Source of the DNA: QHXN01 sp032162705
GTDB lineage: Bacteria; Acidobacteriota; Blastocatellia; Pyrinomonadales; Pyrinomonadaceae
DNA: 64,000 nt
Direction of reading: 5' to 3'
Assembly (NCBI GenBank): GCA_032162705.1
Contig: JAVRON010000125.1
Span: 1-64,000 of the forward strand
A model generated the notes under the pieces. It saw only the letters and a program-made list of their open reading frames with translations, was not told the origin of the DNA and made no database searches. Made by a program: the position numbers and the translations under genes. Position 1 is the first letter of the stretch. Each line of letters starts with the position of its first letter. Of the stretch, positions 51,240 to 61,937 are shown piece after piece.

Positions 51240-52694
51240 ATGGCTGAGACCGACACCGACGCCGACGACCAGTTCGATGCGCGCGTGAGTGCGGAGCGGA
51301 TGGACGAATCGACTCGGGGGCTGTGGCGGCGGCTGGGGCGTCTGCCGCGCAACGTCGTCGCCATCGGGCTGGTCAGTCTGCTCAACGACGCTTCGAGCGA
51401 GATCATCTACCCGATGCTGCCCGCCTTCCTCGCCTTAACGCTCAAGGCGTCGCCCGCGGCCATCGGCATCATCGAGGGCGTGGCCGAGTCGGTCTCAAGC
51501 CTCCTCAAACTTTTCTCCGGGTACTTCAGCGACCGTACGGGACGGCGCAAGGGTTTAGTCGTCTTCGGCTATGGGCTGGCGAGCGTGGTGCGCCCGCTCC
51601 TGGCGTTTGCGACGAGTTGGTATCAGGTGCTCGCCGTGCGCTTCACAGACCGCGTAGGCAAGGGCCTGCGCAGTGCGCCGCGCGACGCGATGATCGCCGA
51701 CGCCGCGACGCCCGCCGAGCGTGGCCTCGCCTTCGGTTTCCACCGCGCGATGGATCACGGCGGCGCGGTGCTCGGGCCTCTCATCGGACTGTTGGTGCTC
51801 CGGCTGGTGGCCGAACACCCGAAGACGCCGACCGCTAACGACTACACGACCATCTTCCTCTTCGCCTCCGCGCCCGCGCTGCTCGCGATGCTCGTGCTCA
51901 TCTTCGCCGTGCGCGAGACGCGAAGACGCGCCGCGTTCAAGACCGAAGGCGGGAAGTCGGAAGCCGGGAGGTCAGAAGCCGGGAGGTCGGAAGGCACAGA
52001 CGCGGAGTCGGCGGCGACGAACGCACTGGTCGATGCTGCTGAGACGAACGCACCGGCGGATTCGGCGGAGGCGAACGCACCTGCCGCCGCTGTGGGCGAA
52101 GCGGCACGGCTGACGCTGCGCGGCTTCGACTCGAACTTCAAGCGGTTCCTTGTCGTGGTCGCGCTCTTCACTCTGTCGAACTCGACGGACGCCTTTCTCA
52201 TCCGGCGCGCGCAGATGTCGGGCGTCTCCATTGGCGAGGGCACGCTCGTCCTCTGGTCAGCGCTGCATCTGAGCAAGGTCATCAGCTCTGTTGTCGGCGG
52301 CGACCTCTCCGACCGGCTGGGCCGCAAGACCTTGATCGTCTCGGGCTGGCTGCTGTATGCGGCGGTCTACTTCGGCTTCGCATATGTCTCGACGGCGGGC
52401 GGGGCGTGGACTCTCTTTCTAGTCTACGGCGTCTACTTCGGGCTGGCCGAGGGCGCGGAGAAGGCGCTCGTCGCAGACCTCGTCCGGCCCGAGCAGCGCG
52501 GCACGGCCTACGGGCTTTATAATCTCGCCTTCGGCGTGACGGTCTTGCCCGCCTCGCTCCTGATGGGCGCGCTCTGGGACTGGAAGGGGCCCGCCACGGC
52601 CTTCGTCACGAGCGCGGCCATCGGCTCGTCCGCCGCGCTGCTGCTCGCCGTCACAGTGCGAACAGGACAGAAGAGGCTTGTGGTTGGAGGCTAG
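51240..52694 (+). CDS. MFS transporter
   Basis: 484 residues with 11-12 membrane helices. GYFSDRTGRRKGLVVFGYGL between helices 2 and 3 and the second-half GGDLSDRLGRKTLIVSGW are the MFS loop motifs. RVGKGLRSAPRDAMIAD is typical of a family often near efflux or envelope genes. The central cytoplasmic loop carries an unusual low-complexity insert (EAGRSEAGRSE, then repeated NAPADSAEANAPA) of about 55 residues, built from 15-bp duplications. Substrate unknown. Confidence 0.88.
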   Translation: MAETDTDADDQFDARVSAERMDESTRGLWRRLGRLPRNVVAIGLVSLLNDASSEIIYPMLPAFLALTLKASPAAIGIIEGVAESVSSLLKLFSGYFSDRTGRRKGLVVFGYGLASVVRPLLAFATSWYQVLAVRFTDRVGKGLRSAPRDAMIADAATPAERGLAFGFHRAMDHGGAVLGPLIGLLVLRLVAEHPKTPTANDYTTIFLFASAPALLAMLVLIFAVRETRRRAAFKTEGGKSEAGRSEAGRSEGTDAESAATNALVDAAETNAPADSAEANAPAAAVGEAARLTLRGFDSNFKRFLVVVALFTLSNSTDAFLIRRAQMSGVSIGEGTLVLWSALHLSKVISSVVGGDLSDRLGRKTLIVSGWLLYAAVYFGFAYVSTAGGAWTLFLVYGVYFGLAEGAEKALVADLVRPEQRGTAYGLYNLAFGVTVLPASLLMGALWDWKGPATAFVTSAAIGSSAALLLAVTVRTGQKRLVVGG

Positions 52695-52822
52695 AACTAG
52701 AGACTAGAGGCTGGGGGCTGGGGCTGGCAGTTCACTGGTTGATAAACTCGCACTCTCATACTAATGACATCTTCACTAGCCTCCAGCCCCCAGCCTCCAG
52801 CCTCTAGTCTCAAGCCTCTTGC
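52688..52822. repeat. GGCTGGA heptamer inverted repeat
   Basis: Left arm AGACTAGAGGCTGGGGGCTG (52701 on) and right arm CTCCAGCCCCCAGCCTCCAG followed by CCTCTAGTCT. The gap 52695-52972 before the TIR gene otherwise holds no gene. GGAGGAGG at 52951-52958 is a possible SD for that gene. Confidence 0.8.
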
Positions 52823-52972
52823 CTTACGTTGACAGCTTATCTTCTCAGGCTGTATACCAGCCTTAGTGACACGCGTCCGACGCCTGGCGGTGTAGTCCTT
52901 CTCGCCAGTCGAGCTTCCAACGATCATCGAGCCTCAAACGTTGATTCCTCCGGAGGAGGTCTTGCCCGTCCC

Positions 52973-54511
52973 ATGCCATTTGATAACGACATCTTCATCT
53001 CTTACGCGCACGTCGATAATGAAGCCTACGACAATCCGCAGGGGTGGATCGACCGGCTCGACAAGAAACTGCGTGTGCGCGTCAACCAACTGCTCGGCGC
53101 GGAGCCGAAGGTCTGGCGCGACAAACGCGAGCTACAGGGCAACTCGTATTTCGTCGGCGACATCGGCGACGGTATCGCTTCGACGCGCCTGCTGCTTTCG
53201 GTCATCTCGCCGCGCTATGTCAACTCCGACTGGTGCAAAGGCGAGTTGAAAGAGTTCTGCCGACGCTCGCTCGCAACCGGCGGCGCGAGCGTCGGCAACC
53301 TCTCGCGCGTTTTAAAGGTCGTCAAGACGCCTATTGACGAAAAGGAGATGCCGGAGGAGTTGCACGGACTGCTCGGCTACCACTTCTACGAGATTGACGA
53401 CGCGGGCCGTCCGCGCGAGTTCCGACAAGACGAAGGGGAGAAGAAAGACCAGCGGTACTGGGACAAGCTCGAAGACCTCGCGATGGACATCGTGAAGTCC
53501 ATCAAGACATTGGGAAGCGCAGACGCGCAGACGCACCCCGGCCCAAAGGCGAACGCGGGCGGCGAAGAAGAATCAGCGCTGCCGCTCGAAAAGAAAATCT
53601 ATCTGGCCGAGACGACCGGGGACGTTTCCGCCGAGCGCGACCGCATCCGTCGCGAGCTTCAACAGCGCGGCTATTACGTCCTGCCCGACCGCGAGCTTCC
53701 ACGCACCGCGCCCGAGTTCGAGGCGGCGGTGCGCGAAGCGCTCGCGCGTTGCGCGATGTCGATTCACCTCATCGGCGCGGTCTCCGCCCCTCCCCCTGAA
53801 GGTGAGGAGGAGCGCTCGACTGTGCGCTGGCAGCACGAGTTGGCGGCTGAGCGCGCCGCGAACGACCCGTCTTTCGCGCGCCTCATCTGGATGCCGCCCG
53901 GCCTCTCGCCGCAGGGCGCGCGCCACAGCGCCTTTGTCAAAGAACTGCACACCACTCTGGGCGCGGGCGCGGAGCTTTTACAGACCTCAATCGAAGACCT
54001 GAAGCTGCGCGTACTGGAAAAGCTCAAGCCGCCCGTGAAGGCCGTCGCCCCCGCCGCCGCTGCCGCGCAGACCGACGAGGCGAACGCCGTCCGTCAGGTC
54101 TATCTCATCTGCGACAACCGCGATATGGACGAAGTCGTGCCCATCGAAGATTACCTCTTCGATCAGGGCTTCGAGATCATCAACTCCGCGATAATGTCCG
54201 AGGGCGCGGACGTGTCGCAGGCACACCGCGAGAGCCTTCTCAACTGCGACGCGGCGCTCATCTACTACGGCAACGCCAACCAGATGTGGCTGCGCTCGAA
54301 GCTCGTTGACTTGCAGAAGGCGAAGGGGTGGGGGCGCACCAGCCCGCTCTCGGCGAAGGCCGTCTATGTCAGCGGGACGCAGACGACCGAGAAGCAGCGC
54401 TTCCGCACGCACGAAGTACCGCTCGTCATACAGAACTTCGGAGGCTTCACGCCCGACGCGATTCAGCCCTTCGTTCAGGCCGTCCGCACGGGACAACAAG
54501 GGGGTGAGTGA
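52973..54511 (+). CDS. Three-module TIR/TIR-like protein
   Basis: 512 residues from the ATG at 52973. Module 1 (~5-175) is a TIR domain: DIFISYAHVD, a WRDKRELQGN box, SVISPRYVNSDWCKGELKEF with Glu91 in the WCxxEL position that is catalytic in NADase TIRs. Module 2 (~205-350) is a DUF4062/TIR-like fold: KIYLAETTGDVSAERDRIRRELQQRGY and IHLIG. Module 3 (~373-505) is another TIR-like fold: VYLICDNRDMDEVVPIEDYLF, NCDAALIYYGNAN. Its stop overlaps the ATG of the STAND gene by one base, so they are coupled. Likely NAD hydrolysis or signalling in a defence or stress response. Confidence 0.85.
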   Translation: MPFDNDIFISYAHVDNEAYDNPQGWIDRLDKKLRVRVNQLLGAEPKVWRDKRELQGNSYFVGDIGDGIASTRLLLSVISPRYVNSDWCKGELKEFCRRSLATGGASVGNLSRVLKVVKTPIDEKEMPEELHGLLGYHFYEIDDAGRPREFRQDEGEKKDQRYWDKLEDLAMDIVKSIKTLGSADAQTHPGPKANAGGEEESALPLEKKIYLAETTGDVSAERDRIRRELQQRGYYVLPDRELPRTAPEFEAAVREALARCAMSIHLIGAVSAPPPEGEEERSTVRWQHELAAERAANDPSFARLIWMPPGLSPQGARHSAFVKELHTTLGAGAELLQTSIEDLKLRVLEKLKPPVKAVAPAAAAAQTDEANAVRQVYLICDNRDMDEVVPIEDYLFDQGFEIINSAIMSEGADVSQAHRESLLNCDAALIYYGNANQMWLRSKLVDLQKAKGWGRTSPLSAKAVYVSGTQTTEKQRFRTHEVPLVIQNFGGFTPDAIQPFVQAVRTGQQGGE

Positions 54512-57369
54512 TGACCGAAGCGTTGACGCAATTCGAGCGCACCGGCAACCCCTTTCCGGGTCTGCGCCCCTTCGAGACCGAAGAGTACAACCTCTTCTTC
54601 GGTCGCGAGGGTCAGGCCGACCAACTGCTCGCACGCCTCGGGCGCACGCGTTTCCTCGCCGTCGTCGGCACTTCAGGGAGCGGCAAGTCTTCACTCATCA
54701 AAGCGGGGCTGCTGCCCGCGCTCTACGGCGGCCTGATGGCGGGGACAGGCTCCGCCTGGCGCATCGCCGTCATGCGCCCCGGCCACGACCCTTTAGGCAA
54801 TCTCGCGTGCGCGCTCTCCGCCGACGATGTAATCGGCTCGCCCGACACGGACGACAACGTGGATGCGACGATCATCGAGACGACTCTGCGCCGCAGCACG
54901 CTCGGCCTTGTCGATGCGGTGCGGCAGGCGCGTCTGCCCGCGTATGAGAACGTCCTCATCGTCGTTGACCAGTTCGAGGAGCTGTTCCGCTTCCGCTCGA
55001 TGCGCGAACAGCAGCAGGGCACGGACGACGACGCCTCCGCCTTCGTCAAGCTCCTGCTCGAAGCGCCGCAGCAGCGCGACGTGTCGATCTATGTCGTCTT
55101 GACGATGCGCTCGGACTTCCTCGGCGACTGCTCGCAGTTCCAGGGACTCCCCGAAGCGATCAACGACGGCCAGTATCTTATCCCGCGCATGACGCGCGAC
55201 GAGCGCCGCTCGGCCATCACGGGCCCGGCAGCAGTCGGCGACGGAGAAATCTCGCCGCCGCTCGTCAACCGTCTCTTGAACGATGTGGGCGACAATCCAG
55301 ACCAACTCCCCATCCTCCAGCACGCGCTGATGCGGACTTGGGAGCACTGGGCGGCGCGCCCTCGCGATGCGGCGGAGCCGGTCGGACTCAAAGACTATGA
55401 GGCCGTCGGCACGATGTCGGACGCGCTCTCGCAACATGCCGACGAGGCTTGGGATGAGCTGCCCGACGAGCGCAGCCGCCACATCGCGGAGACTCTCTTC
55501 AAGTCTCTGACCGAGCGCGGGGCCGACAACCGCGAGATACGTCGCCCGACGCGGCTCAAAGATATTTGCGAGATCGCGGGCGCGAGCGAAGCGGAGGTGG
55601 CCGCGGTCATCGAAGTCTTCCGCCGAGAAGGGCGCTCGTTCCTGATGCCGCCCGTGGGCGTCGAGCTTAAGCCCGAGACCGTTATCGACATCTCGCACGA
55701 GAGTCTGATACGCAACTGGCAGCGCCTCAAGGACTGGGTGAAGGACGAGGCCGAGTCGGCGCGCATCTACCGACGACTCGCCGGGGCGGCTGCCGACTAC
55801 GACAAGGGCAAGGGCGAGGGCGGTCTGCTCGACGAAGTGACCTTGCAGTGGTTTCTCAAGTGGCGTGACAACTACAACCCGAACCGCGCGTGGGGCATGC
55901 GCTATCACCCCGAGTATGACGACTCAATCGCCTACCTCGAAGAGAGCCGCGCGGCCAACGAGAAACGCATCGCCGACACGCAGGAGCGCGACCGGCGCGA
56001 GCTTGAGCAGGCGCGCGCCTTCGCTGAACAGCAGGCTCGCTCCGCACGCCGCCTGCGCGTCCTCCTCGCGGCGATGGCGGCGCTGTTCACACTAGCCGTC
56101 ATGGCCTTTATCGCCGCCTTCGTCATGGCGAAGCGCGCCGACGTGGCGAGGCAGCACGTGGAACAGGCGCGCGCGAAGCTGCAACTGAACCGACGCGCTG
56201 TCACGCTGGTACAGAGTTATCAGATGGCTGAGGCAGAGCGGGTTATGGCGCAACTCTATGGGCTGACCCTTGACGACGAGGAGGGGCACGAGAACAGGGC
56301 CTGGGTGCTCTACAACTTCGGCGAATTGAATCGCAGGCTTGACCGCCACAATCAGGCCGCGGCCTTCTTCATGTCGGCCTTGCAGACCGAGGTGATGATT
56401 CACGGCAAGCTCGACCTCGACTCCGTCGGCATGCTTGACAGTCTCGTACATACGCTCGAAGAGGATAGGAATTACGACGCGGCAGTCGAGAAGTTGGAGC
56501 AGTTGTCAGACCTGCTCGCCGCTGTCGCCGACCAGAAGGACAAGTATTTCCGGCTGAACACAGCCAACACCTATCAAGACCTGGCAGTCCTTTACCTGAA
56601 GCGCGCCGACGCGGACTACGAAGCGGCCGTGGAGAGGAAGTCGCTTGAAGCGAACCCCGCCAACCACGACGCGGCGTTGAAACCGGCACGCGACAAAGCG
56701 AGGGCGCAATACCGGAAGGCTCTGGCCGTCTGGGAGGACGTGCTTAAAGATGATCCCGACGCGCTGGCGGATAAGTATGATGAGGCGTCCGACTTTCTGC
56801 TGAAGACGGGCGAGAGCAGGGATTTTAACGCTGAACAGGACTTGCAGCGCAAAAGTATGGCGCTGCGGAGCAAAATCGGCACGCCGCTCACGCGCAAGCC
56901 CACTGGTCCGTCTAACCCCGGCAACGACTCCAACATCAACGCGCAACTGCCGGCGGAGGGAGAAGGTTATATCGTCTTCAACCACGACACGGCAGGCGCG
57001 TACGGGCGACCTGAAATTATAAACTCAATCAAGAAGGTCGCGGCGGCTTGGGCCACGCGCCACCCCGGCCAGAACCTCGTCGTCGAAGACATCAGCCGGC
57101 AGGGCGGCGGCCCCTTTCCAACGCACGGCTCCGACCATCAGGACGGGCGCGAGGTGGACATCTGGCCGGTGACGAACAACGGCGCTGCCGAGCCGACCAA
57201 CATCTACGCCCCGAACTACTCGCGCGATTTGACCACGGAGCTGATAAAGCTTATCCAGCAGACAAACCCCAACGCCGTCGTCTATTTCGACGACCCGCCG
57301 CTCGTCACTGCCGGGCTAGCCCACGCGACCCTCGACCACAACAACTACATGCACATCCTGCTCCCGTGA
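54511..57369 (+). CDS. nSTAND1 NTPase with TM helix, TPR-like region and C-terminal murein-peptidase-like domain
   Basis: 952 residues. Start ATG 54511 (a GTG at 54508 is possible), with GGGGGTGA upstream. N-terminal nSTAND1 hallmark NPFPGLRPFETEE, Walker A GTSGSGKSS (53-61), Walker B VLIVVDQFEELF (148-159), winged-helix-like ISHESLIRNWQRL (~394-406). Coiled segment ~475-512, one membrane helix ~514-540, TPR-like helices ~560-770, then a compact domain ~807-952. That last domain has HGSDHQDGREVDIW with His876/Asp883 and a terminal YMHILLP with His948, the zinc-ligand pattern of LAS-type (MepA/M15/M74) peptidases. N-in topology would place it in the periplasm. No such STAND effector is known to me. 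Confidence 0.87.
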   Translation: MTEALTQFERTGNPFPGLRPFETEEYNLFFGREGQADQLLARLGRTRFLAVVGTSGSGKSSLIKAGLLPALYGGLMAGTGSAWRIAVMRPGHDPLGNLACALSADDVIGSPDTDDNVDATIIETTLRRSTLGLVDAVRQARLPAYENVLIVVDQFEELFRFRSMREQQQGTDDDASAFVKLLLEAPQQRDVSIYVVLTMRSDFLGDCSQFQGLPEAINDGQYLIPRMTRDERRSAITGPAAVGDGEISPPLVNRLLNDVGDNPDQLPILQHALMRTWEHWAARPRDAAEPVGLKDYEAVGTMSDALSQHADEAWDELPDERSRHIAETLFKSLTERGADNREIRRPTRLKDICEIAGASEAEVAAVIEVFRREGRSFLMPPVGVELKPETVIDISHESLIRNWQRLKDWVKDEAESARIYRRLAGAAADYDKGKGEGGLLDEVTLQWFLKWRDNYNPNRAWGMRYHPEYDDSIAYLEESRAANEKRIADTQERDRRELEQARAFAEQQARSARRLRVLLAAMAALFTLAVMAFIAAFVMAKRADVARQHVEQARAKLQLNRRAVTLVQSYQMAEAERVMAQLYGLTLDDEEGHENRAWVLYNFGELNRRLDRHNQAAAFFMSALQTEVMIHGKLDLDSVGMLDSLVHTLEEDRNYDAAVEKLEQLSDLLAAVADQKDKYFRLNTANTYQDLAVLYLKRADADYEAAVERKSLEANPANHDAALKPARDKARAQYRKALAVWEDVLKDDPDALADKYDEASDFLLKTGESRDFNAEQDLQRKSMALRSKIGTPLTRKPTGPSNPGNDSNINAQLPAEGEGYIVFNHDTAGAYGRPEIINSIKKVAAAWATRHPGQNLVVEDISRQGGGPFPTHGSDHQDGREVDIWPVTNNGAAEPTNIYAPNYSRDLTTELIKLIQQTNPNAVVYFDDPPLVTAGLAHATLDHNNYMHILLP

Positions 57370-57577
57370 AACTGGAAGAGATGAGTAATACGTGATGAAT
57401 GAAGCATGAAAGACAGCTTGATTCTTATTCATCCTCATCACTCCCTCTTCAGCCCCATGACAGGGACGCGTTTTTCAGGTAGCTTACTCACACCTAAGAC
57501 TCAAGCGAGCAGGCACCCATTGGCGGCGCAGCAGGTGTGCCGGGGAAGCAGGAACATCTCGTCGGCGCGAAACACTG

Positions 57578-59449
57578 ATGCAGGAACTCATCTACAGGCT
57601 CGTCACCAACACGGAAGAGATCGCGTCGGCGTGTGAACGACTCACGCAACACGCCGCGCTTGGCTTCGACACAGAGACCACTTCGCTCTCGCCCTTCGAG
57701 GGACGCTTGCGGCTCGTGCAGCTTGCCGCCGAAGGCGAGCCGGTCTGCGTCTTCGACCTCGACCTCTTCACAGGCGACGGCGACGACCACGCCAGACGTG
57801 AGCAAGCCCGAACCGCCGAGTCGCTCGCGCCCCTGCGACGCCTGCTCGCCGCCGTGCGTCCCGTCAAGATCGCGCACAACGCGAAGTTCGACGCGAAGTG
57901 GGTCGCGCACTACCTCGGCGTCGAGCTATGCGGCGAGTTCGACTCGCGCGCCGCAAACAAAAACGAGGTCGAGCGCGGCGGACTCTTCGACACGCTGCTT
58001 GCCAGCCAGCTCGTCTCGGCGGGCGAGCAGGAAGATCGCCACTCGCTCGCCTCCGTCGTCGAGCGTTACCTCGACCAGCCCGTCGATAAGACGCTGCAAG
58101 TGAGCAACTGGGGCGGCGAGCTTTCCTCCGCGCAGATCGAGTACGCCGCGCGTGACGCGCAGCTCATGCTCCCTCTGCGCGCGAAGCTCGTCGAGGCTCT
58201 GCGCGCAAACGCTCTGACGCGCACCGCGCAGCTCGAATTCGAGTGTGTCGTCCCGTTGGCCTCGCTCGAACTCGCGGGACTCTATCTCGATCAGGAGTGC
58301 TGGCGCGTCAAGCTCAAGGAGATCGAGCGGCGACGCGACGAGCTGCACGAACAGTTGCAGGACGAGATGGCCGAGGAGTCTGTGCAGCAGTCTCTCTTCG
58401 GCCCCACGCGTGCCACGCTCAACATCGACTCGCACGTCCAGCTCACGCGCGCACTCACACGCCTCGGCGTCCCCGTCCCCGACTCGACGCGCAACTGGAA
58501 GCTCGAACCGCTCGCCGCCGAGTTCCCCGTCGTTGGACGCATACTCGAATACCGCACGCTCCAGAAGACCTTGAAGTTCGGCGAGACGCTGCTCGACTCG
58601 GTTGATAAGGGCAAGCACGACACCGAAAAGACTGGACGCATCCACCCGCACTTTCACCAGATCGGCGCACCGACCGGAAGGATGAGCTGCACCGACCCTA
58701 ACATCCAACAAATACCGCACGCCTTCGACATGCGCCGCTGCTTCCGCGCGCCCGCGGGCCGCCGCCTCGTCGTCGCAGATTATTCGCAGATCGAGCTTCG
58801 CATCCTCGCCGAGTTCACGAATGACGAGGGTTTTGTCGAAGCCTTCCGCTCCGGCGCAGACCTCCATCGCGTGACGGCCGCACAGGTCTTCGGCGTGGCA
58901 ATCGAGCAGGTGTCGAAAGAGCAGCGCGACTTTGCCAAGCGTCTGAACTTCGGAGTGGTCTACGGCATCGGCGCGCGCCGCTTCGCACTGATGACGGGTA
59001 TGTCTCAAGAGCAGTCGGAAGACCTTCTGCGCCGCTACTTCTCGACCTATCGCGGCCTCGACACGTGGCTGCGCGACGCCGCCCTCAAGGCGCTACGCGA
59101 GCGCACCGCCCCGCGCACCGTCGCGGGCCGCCTCTTCCGCTTCAACTTCGACCCCGAAGACAAACAGGCCGCCTCGCTCGCCCAGCGCGGCGGCAAGAAT
59201 TCGCCGATCCAAGGATCATCAGCCGACATCATCAAGCGCGCACTCCGTCTCCTGCACGACCGTCTGAAGGGCACCAGCGCGCAGGTCGTCAACGTCGTGC
59301 ATGACGAGATCGTGGTCGAGACCCGAGCGGACGAAGCATCAGAGACGGCGAAGACGGTCGAAGAAGCGATGTGCGCCGCGGGCGAAGAGTACGTCCGCGC
59401 CGTCCCCGTCAAAGTCGAGACGCATGTCGCCGACGAGTGGGTGAAGTAA
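57578..59449 (+). CDS. Family A DNA polymerase with 3'-5' exonuclease, lacking the 5' nuclease
   Basis: 623 residues, shorter than the ~900-residue PolA because the N-terminal 5'-3' nuclease is absent. The 3'-5' exonuclease has GFDTETTSL (Exo I), HNAKFDAKWV (Exo II) and YAARDAQLM (Exo III). The polymerase has YSQIELRILAEF (motif A), RDFAKRLNFGVVYGIG (motif B) and VHDEIVVE (motif C). This type is annotated as bifunctional 3'-5' exonuclease/DNA polymerase. Separate 5' nuclease activity must come from elsewhere. The gap before it (57370-57577) shows only weak repeats. Confidence 0.93.
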   Translation: MQELIYRLVTNTEEIASACERLTQHAALGFDTETTSLSPFEGRLRLVQLAAEGEPVCVFDLDLFTGDGDDHARREQARTAESLAPLRRLLAAVRPVKIAHNAKFDAKWVAHYLGVELCGEFDSRAANKNEVERGGLFDTLLASQLVSAGEQEDRHSLASVVERYLDQPVDKTLQVSNWGGELSSAQIEYAARDAQLMLPLRAKLVEALRANALTRTAQLEFECVVPLASLELAGLYLDQECWRVKLKEIERRRDELHEQLQDEMAEESVQQSLFGPTRATLNIDSHVQLTRALTRLGVPVPDSTRNWKLEPLAAEFPVVGRILEYRTLQKTLKFGETLLDSVDKGKHDTEKTGRIHPHFHQIGAPTGRMSCTDPNIQQIPHAFDMRRCFRAPAGRRLVVADYSQIELRILAEFTNDEGFVEAFRSGADLHRVTAAQVFGVAIEQVSKEQRDFAKRLNFGVVYGIGARRFALMTGMSQEQSEDLLRRYFSTYRGLDTWLRDAALKALRERTAPRTVAGRLFRFNFDPEDKQAASLAQRGGKNSPIQGSSADIIKRALRLLHDRLKGTSAQVVNVVHDEIVVETRADEASETAKTVEEAMCAAGEEYVRAVPVKVETHVADEWVK

Positions 59450-59451
59450 AA

Positions 59452-61101
<1,650 letters not shown>

Positions 61102-61221
61102 TCGCTTTACACGACGGAGAGTTGACGGACGGCTGACAAACCGGCGTATGTTGGGCCGTGTGGCGGCGAGTTGTCAATCGAAATTGTGGAATGGTGCGCG
61201 CATCAGTCCGGATGGTGCGCG

Positions 61222-61635
61222 TCAGTCCGGCAGGTGCGGGCCGACGATGAGTGCGAAGAGAGTGAGAGCGCCCAGGAACGCCGCGCCGACGACAAAGCCG
61301 TATGCGATCTTCGTGCCCGTCGAGATGTTCAGACCCCTGAGCCTTTCCACATCCCCGTAGGCGACGACGACGCCCACGCCCGTCTGCTTATCCACGACGA
61401 CGAAGCTGTCGGCCCCTGCCTCCCTGACGTAGCCCTCCAGCGTGGACTTGTCGCTCAGCTTAACGTAGACGCGCGCCTTCTCGCCGACGCCGACGCGTCC
61501 CACGGCCTTTCTGATTCTCTCGACGCGGCGCGCCTGCTTGTTGTTGTCGTCCTGCGACCCGGCGTAAGCCGTGCCGTTCGCAAACGTTTGGAGCAGCAGC
61601 GCCGCGAGTACCGCTGACGAGAGTCTTTTGAGCAT
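61222..61635 (-). CDS. Small secreted protein with an SH3/Sm-like segment
   Basis: 137 residues from the ATG at 61635 with AGGAGGA upstream. Signal peptide 1-25 (SSAVLAALLLQTFANG). Then a basic helical patch and a beta-rich segment ARVYVKLSDKSTLEGYVREA...DVERLRGLN that resembles Sm/SH3-like folds, and a C-terminal hydrophobic helix (AYGFVVGAAFLGALTLFALIVG). Exported, likely membrane-anchored at the C terminus. Function unknown. Confidence 0.72.
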   Translation of the reverse strand: MLKRLSSAVLAALLLQTFANGTAYAGSQDDNNKQARRVERIRKAVGRVGVGEKARVYVKLSDKSTLEGYVREAGADSFVVVDKQTGVGVVVAYGDVERLRGLNISTGTKIAYGFVVGAAFLGALTLFALIVGPHLPD

Positions 61636-61788
61636 CGTTTCCTCCTGCGGAGTGGTTCGGTCGAACGATGCGCGGGGCAATCCACATGCCTTCGTGTGAA
61701 AGGATGTGAACGGGCGGCGCTCGCGCCGGCGTGTGCTCCGGCGTGAGGCCGGGACGGCGTCAACTGTAAGATGATTCCTGCGCCCGTC

Positions 61789-61848
61789 GAAGTTTGGCTT
61801 GCTTTGACAGTCGCACTTGAAGTTTGGCTTGCTTGACAGTCGCACTTC
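61789..61848. repeat. 30-bp tandem direct repeat
   Basis: GAAGTTTGGCTTGCTTTGAC... is repeated at 61819 with one T missing. It lies in the divergent gap 61636-61937 between the small secreted gene and the dehydrogenase. The rest of that gap shows no gene. Confidence 0.65.
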
Positions 61849-61937
61849 GACTCTCTAGTCTTGAGCGCTTGAGGGCGCGACGAAATTCGCGCCCGATGCT
61901 GTTTCACCTTTGGCAGTTTTTCGGTTTTGTTCAAGCT

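Noticed and set aside
52973..57369. CBASS or Thoeris assignment for the TIR locus
   Set aside because: There is no CD-NTase, and no ThsA-like SIR2/SLOG partner; the partner is an nSTAND NTPase.
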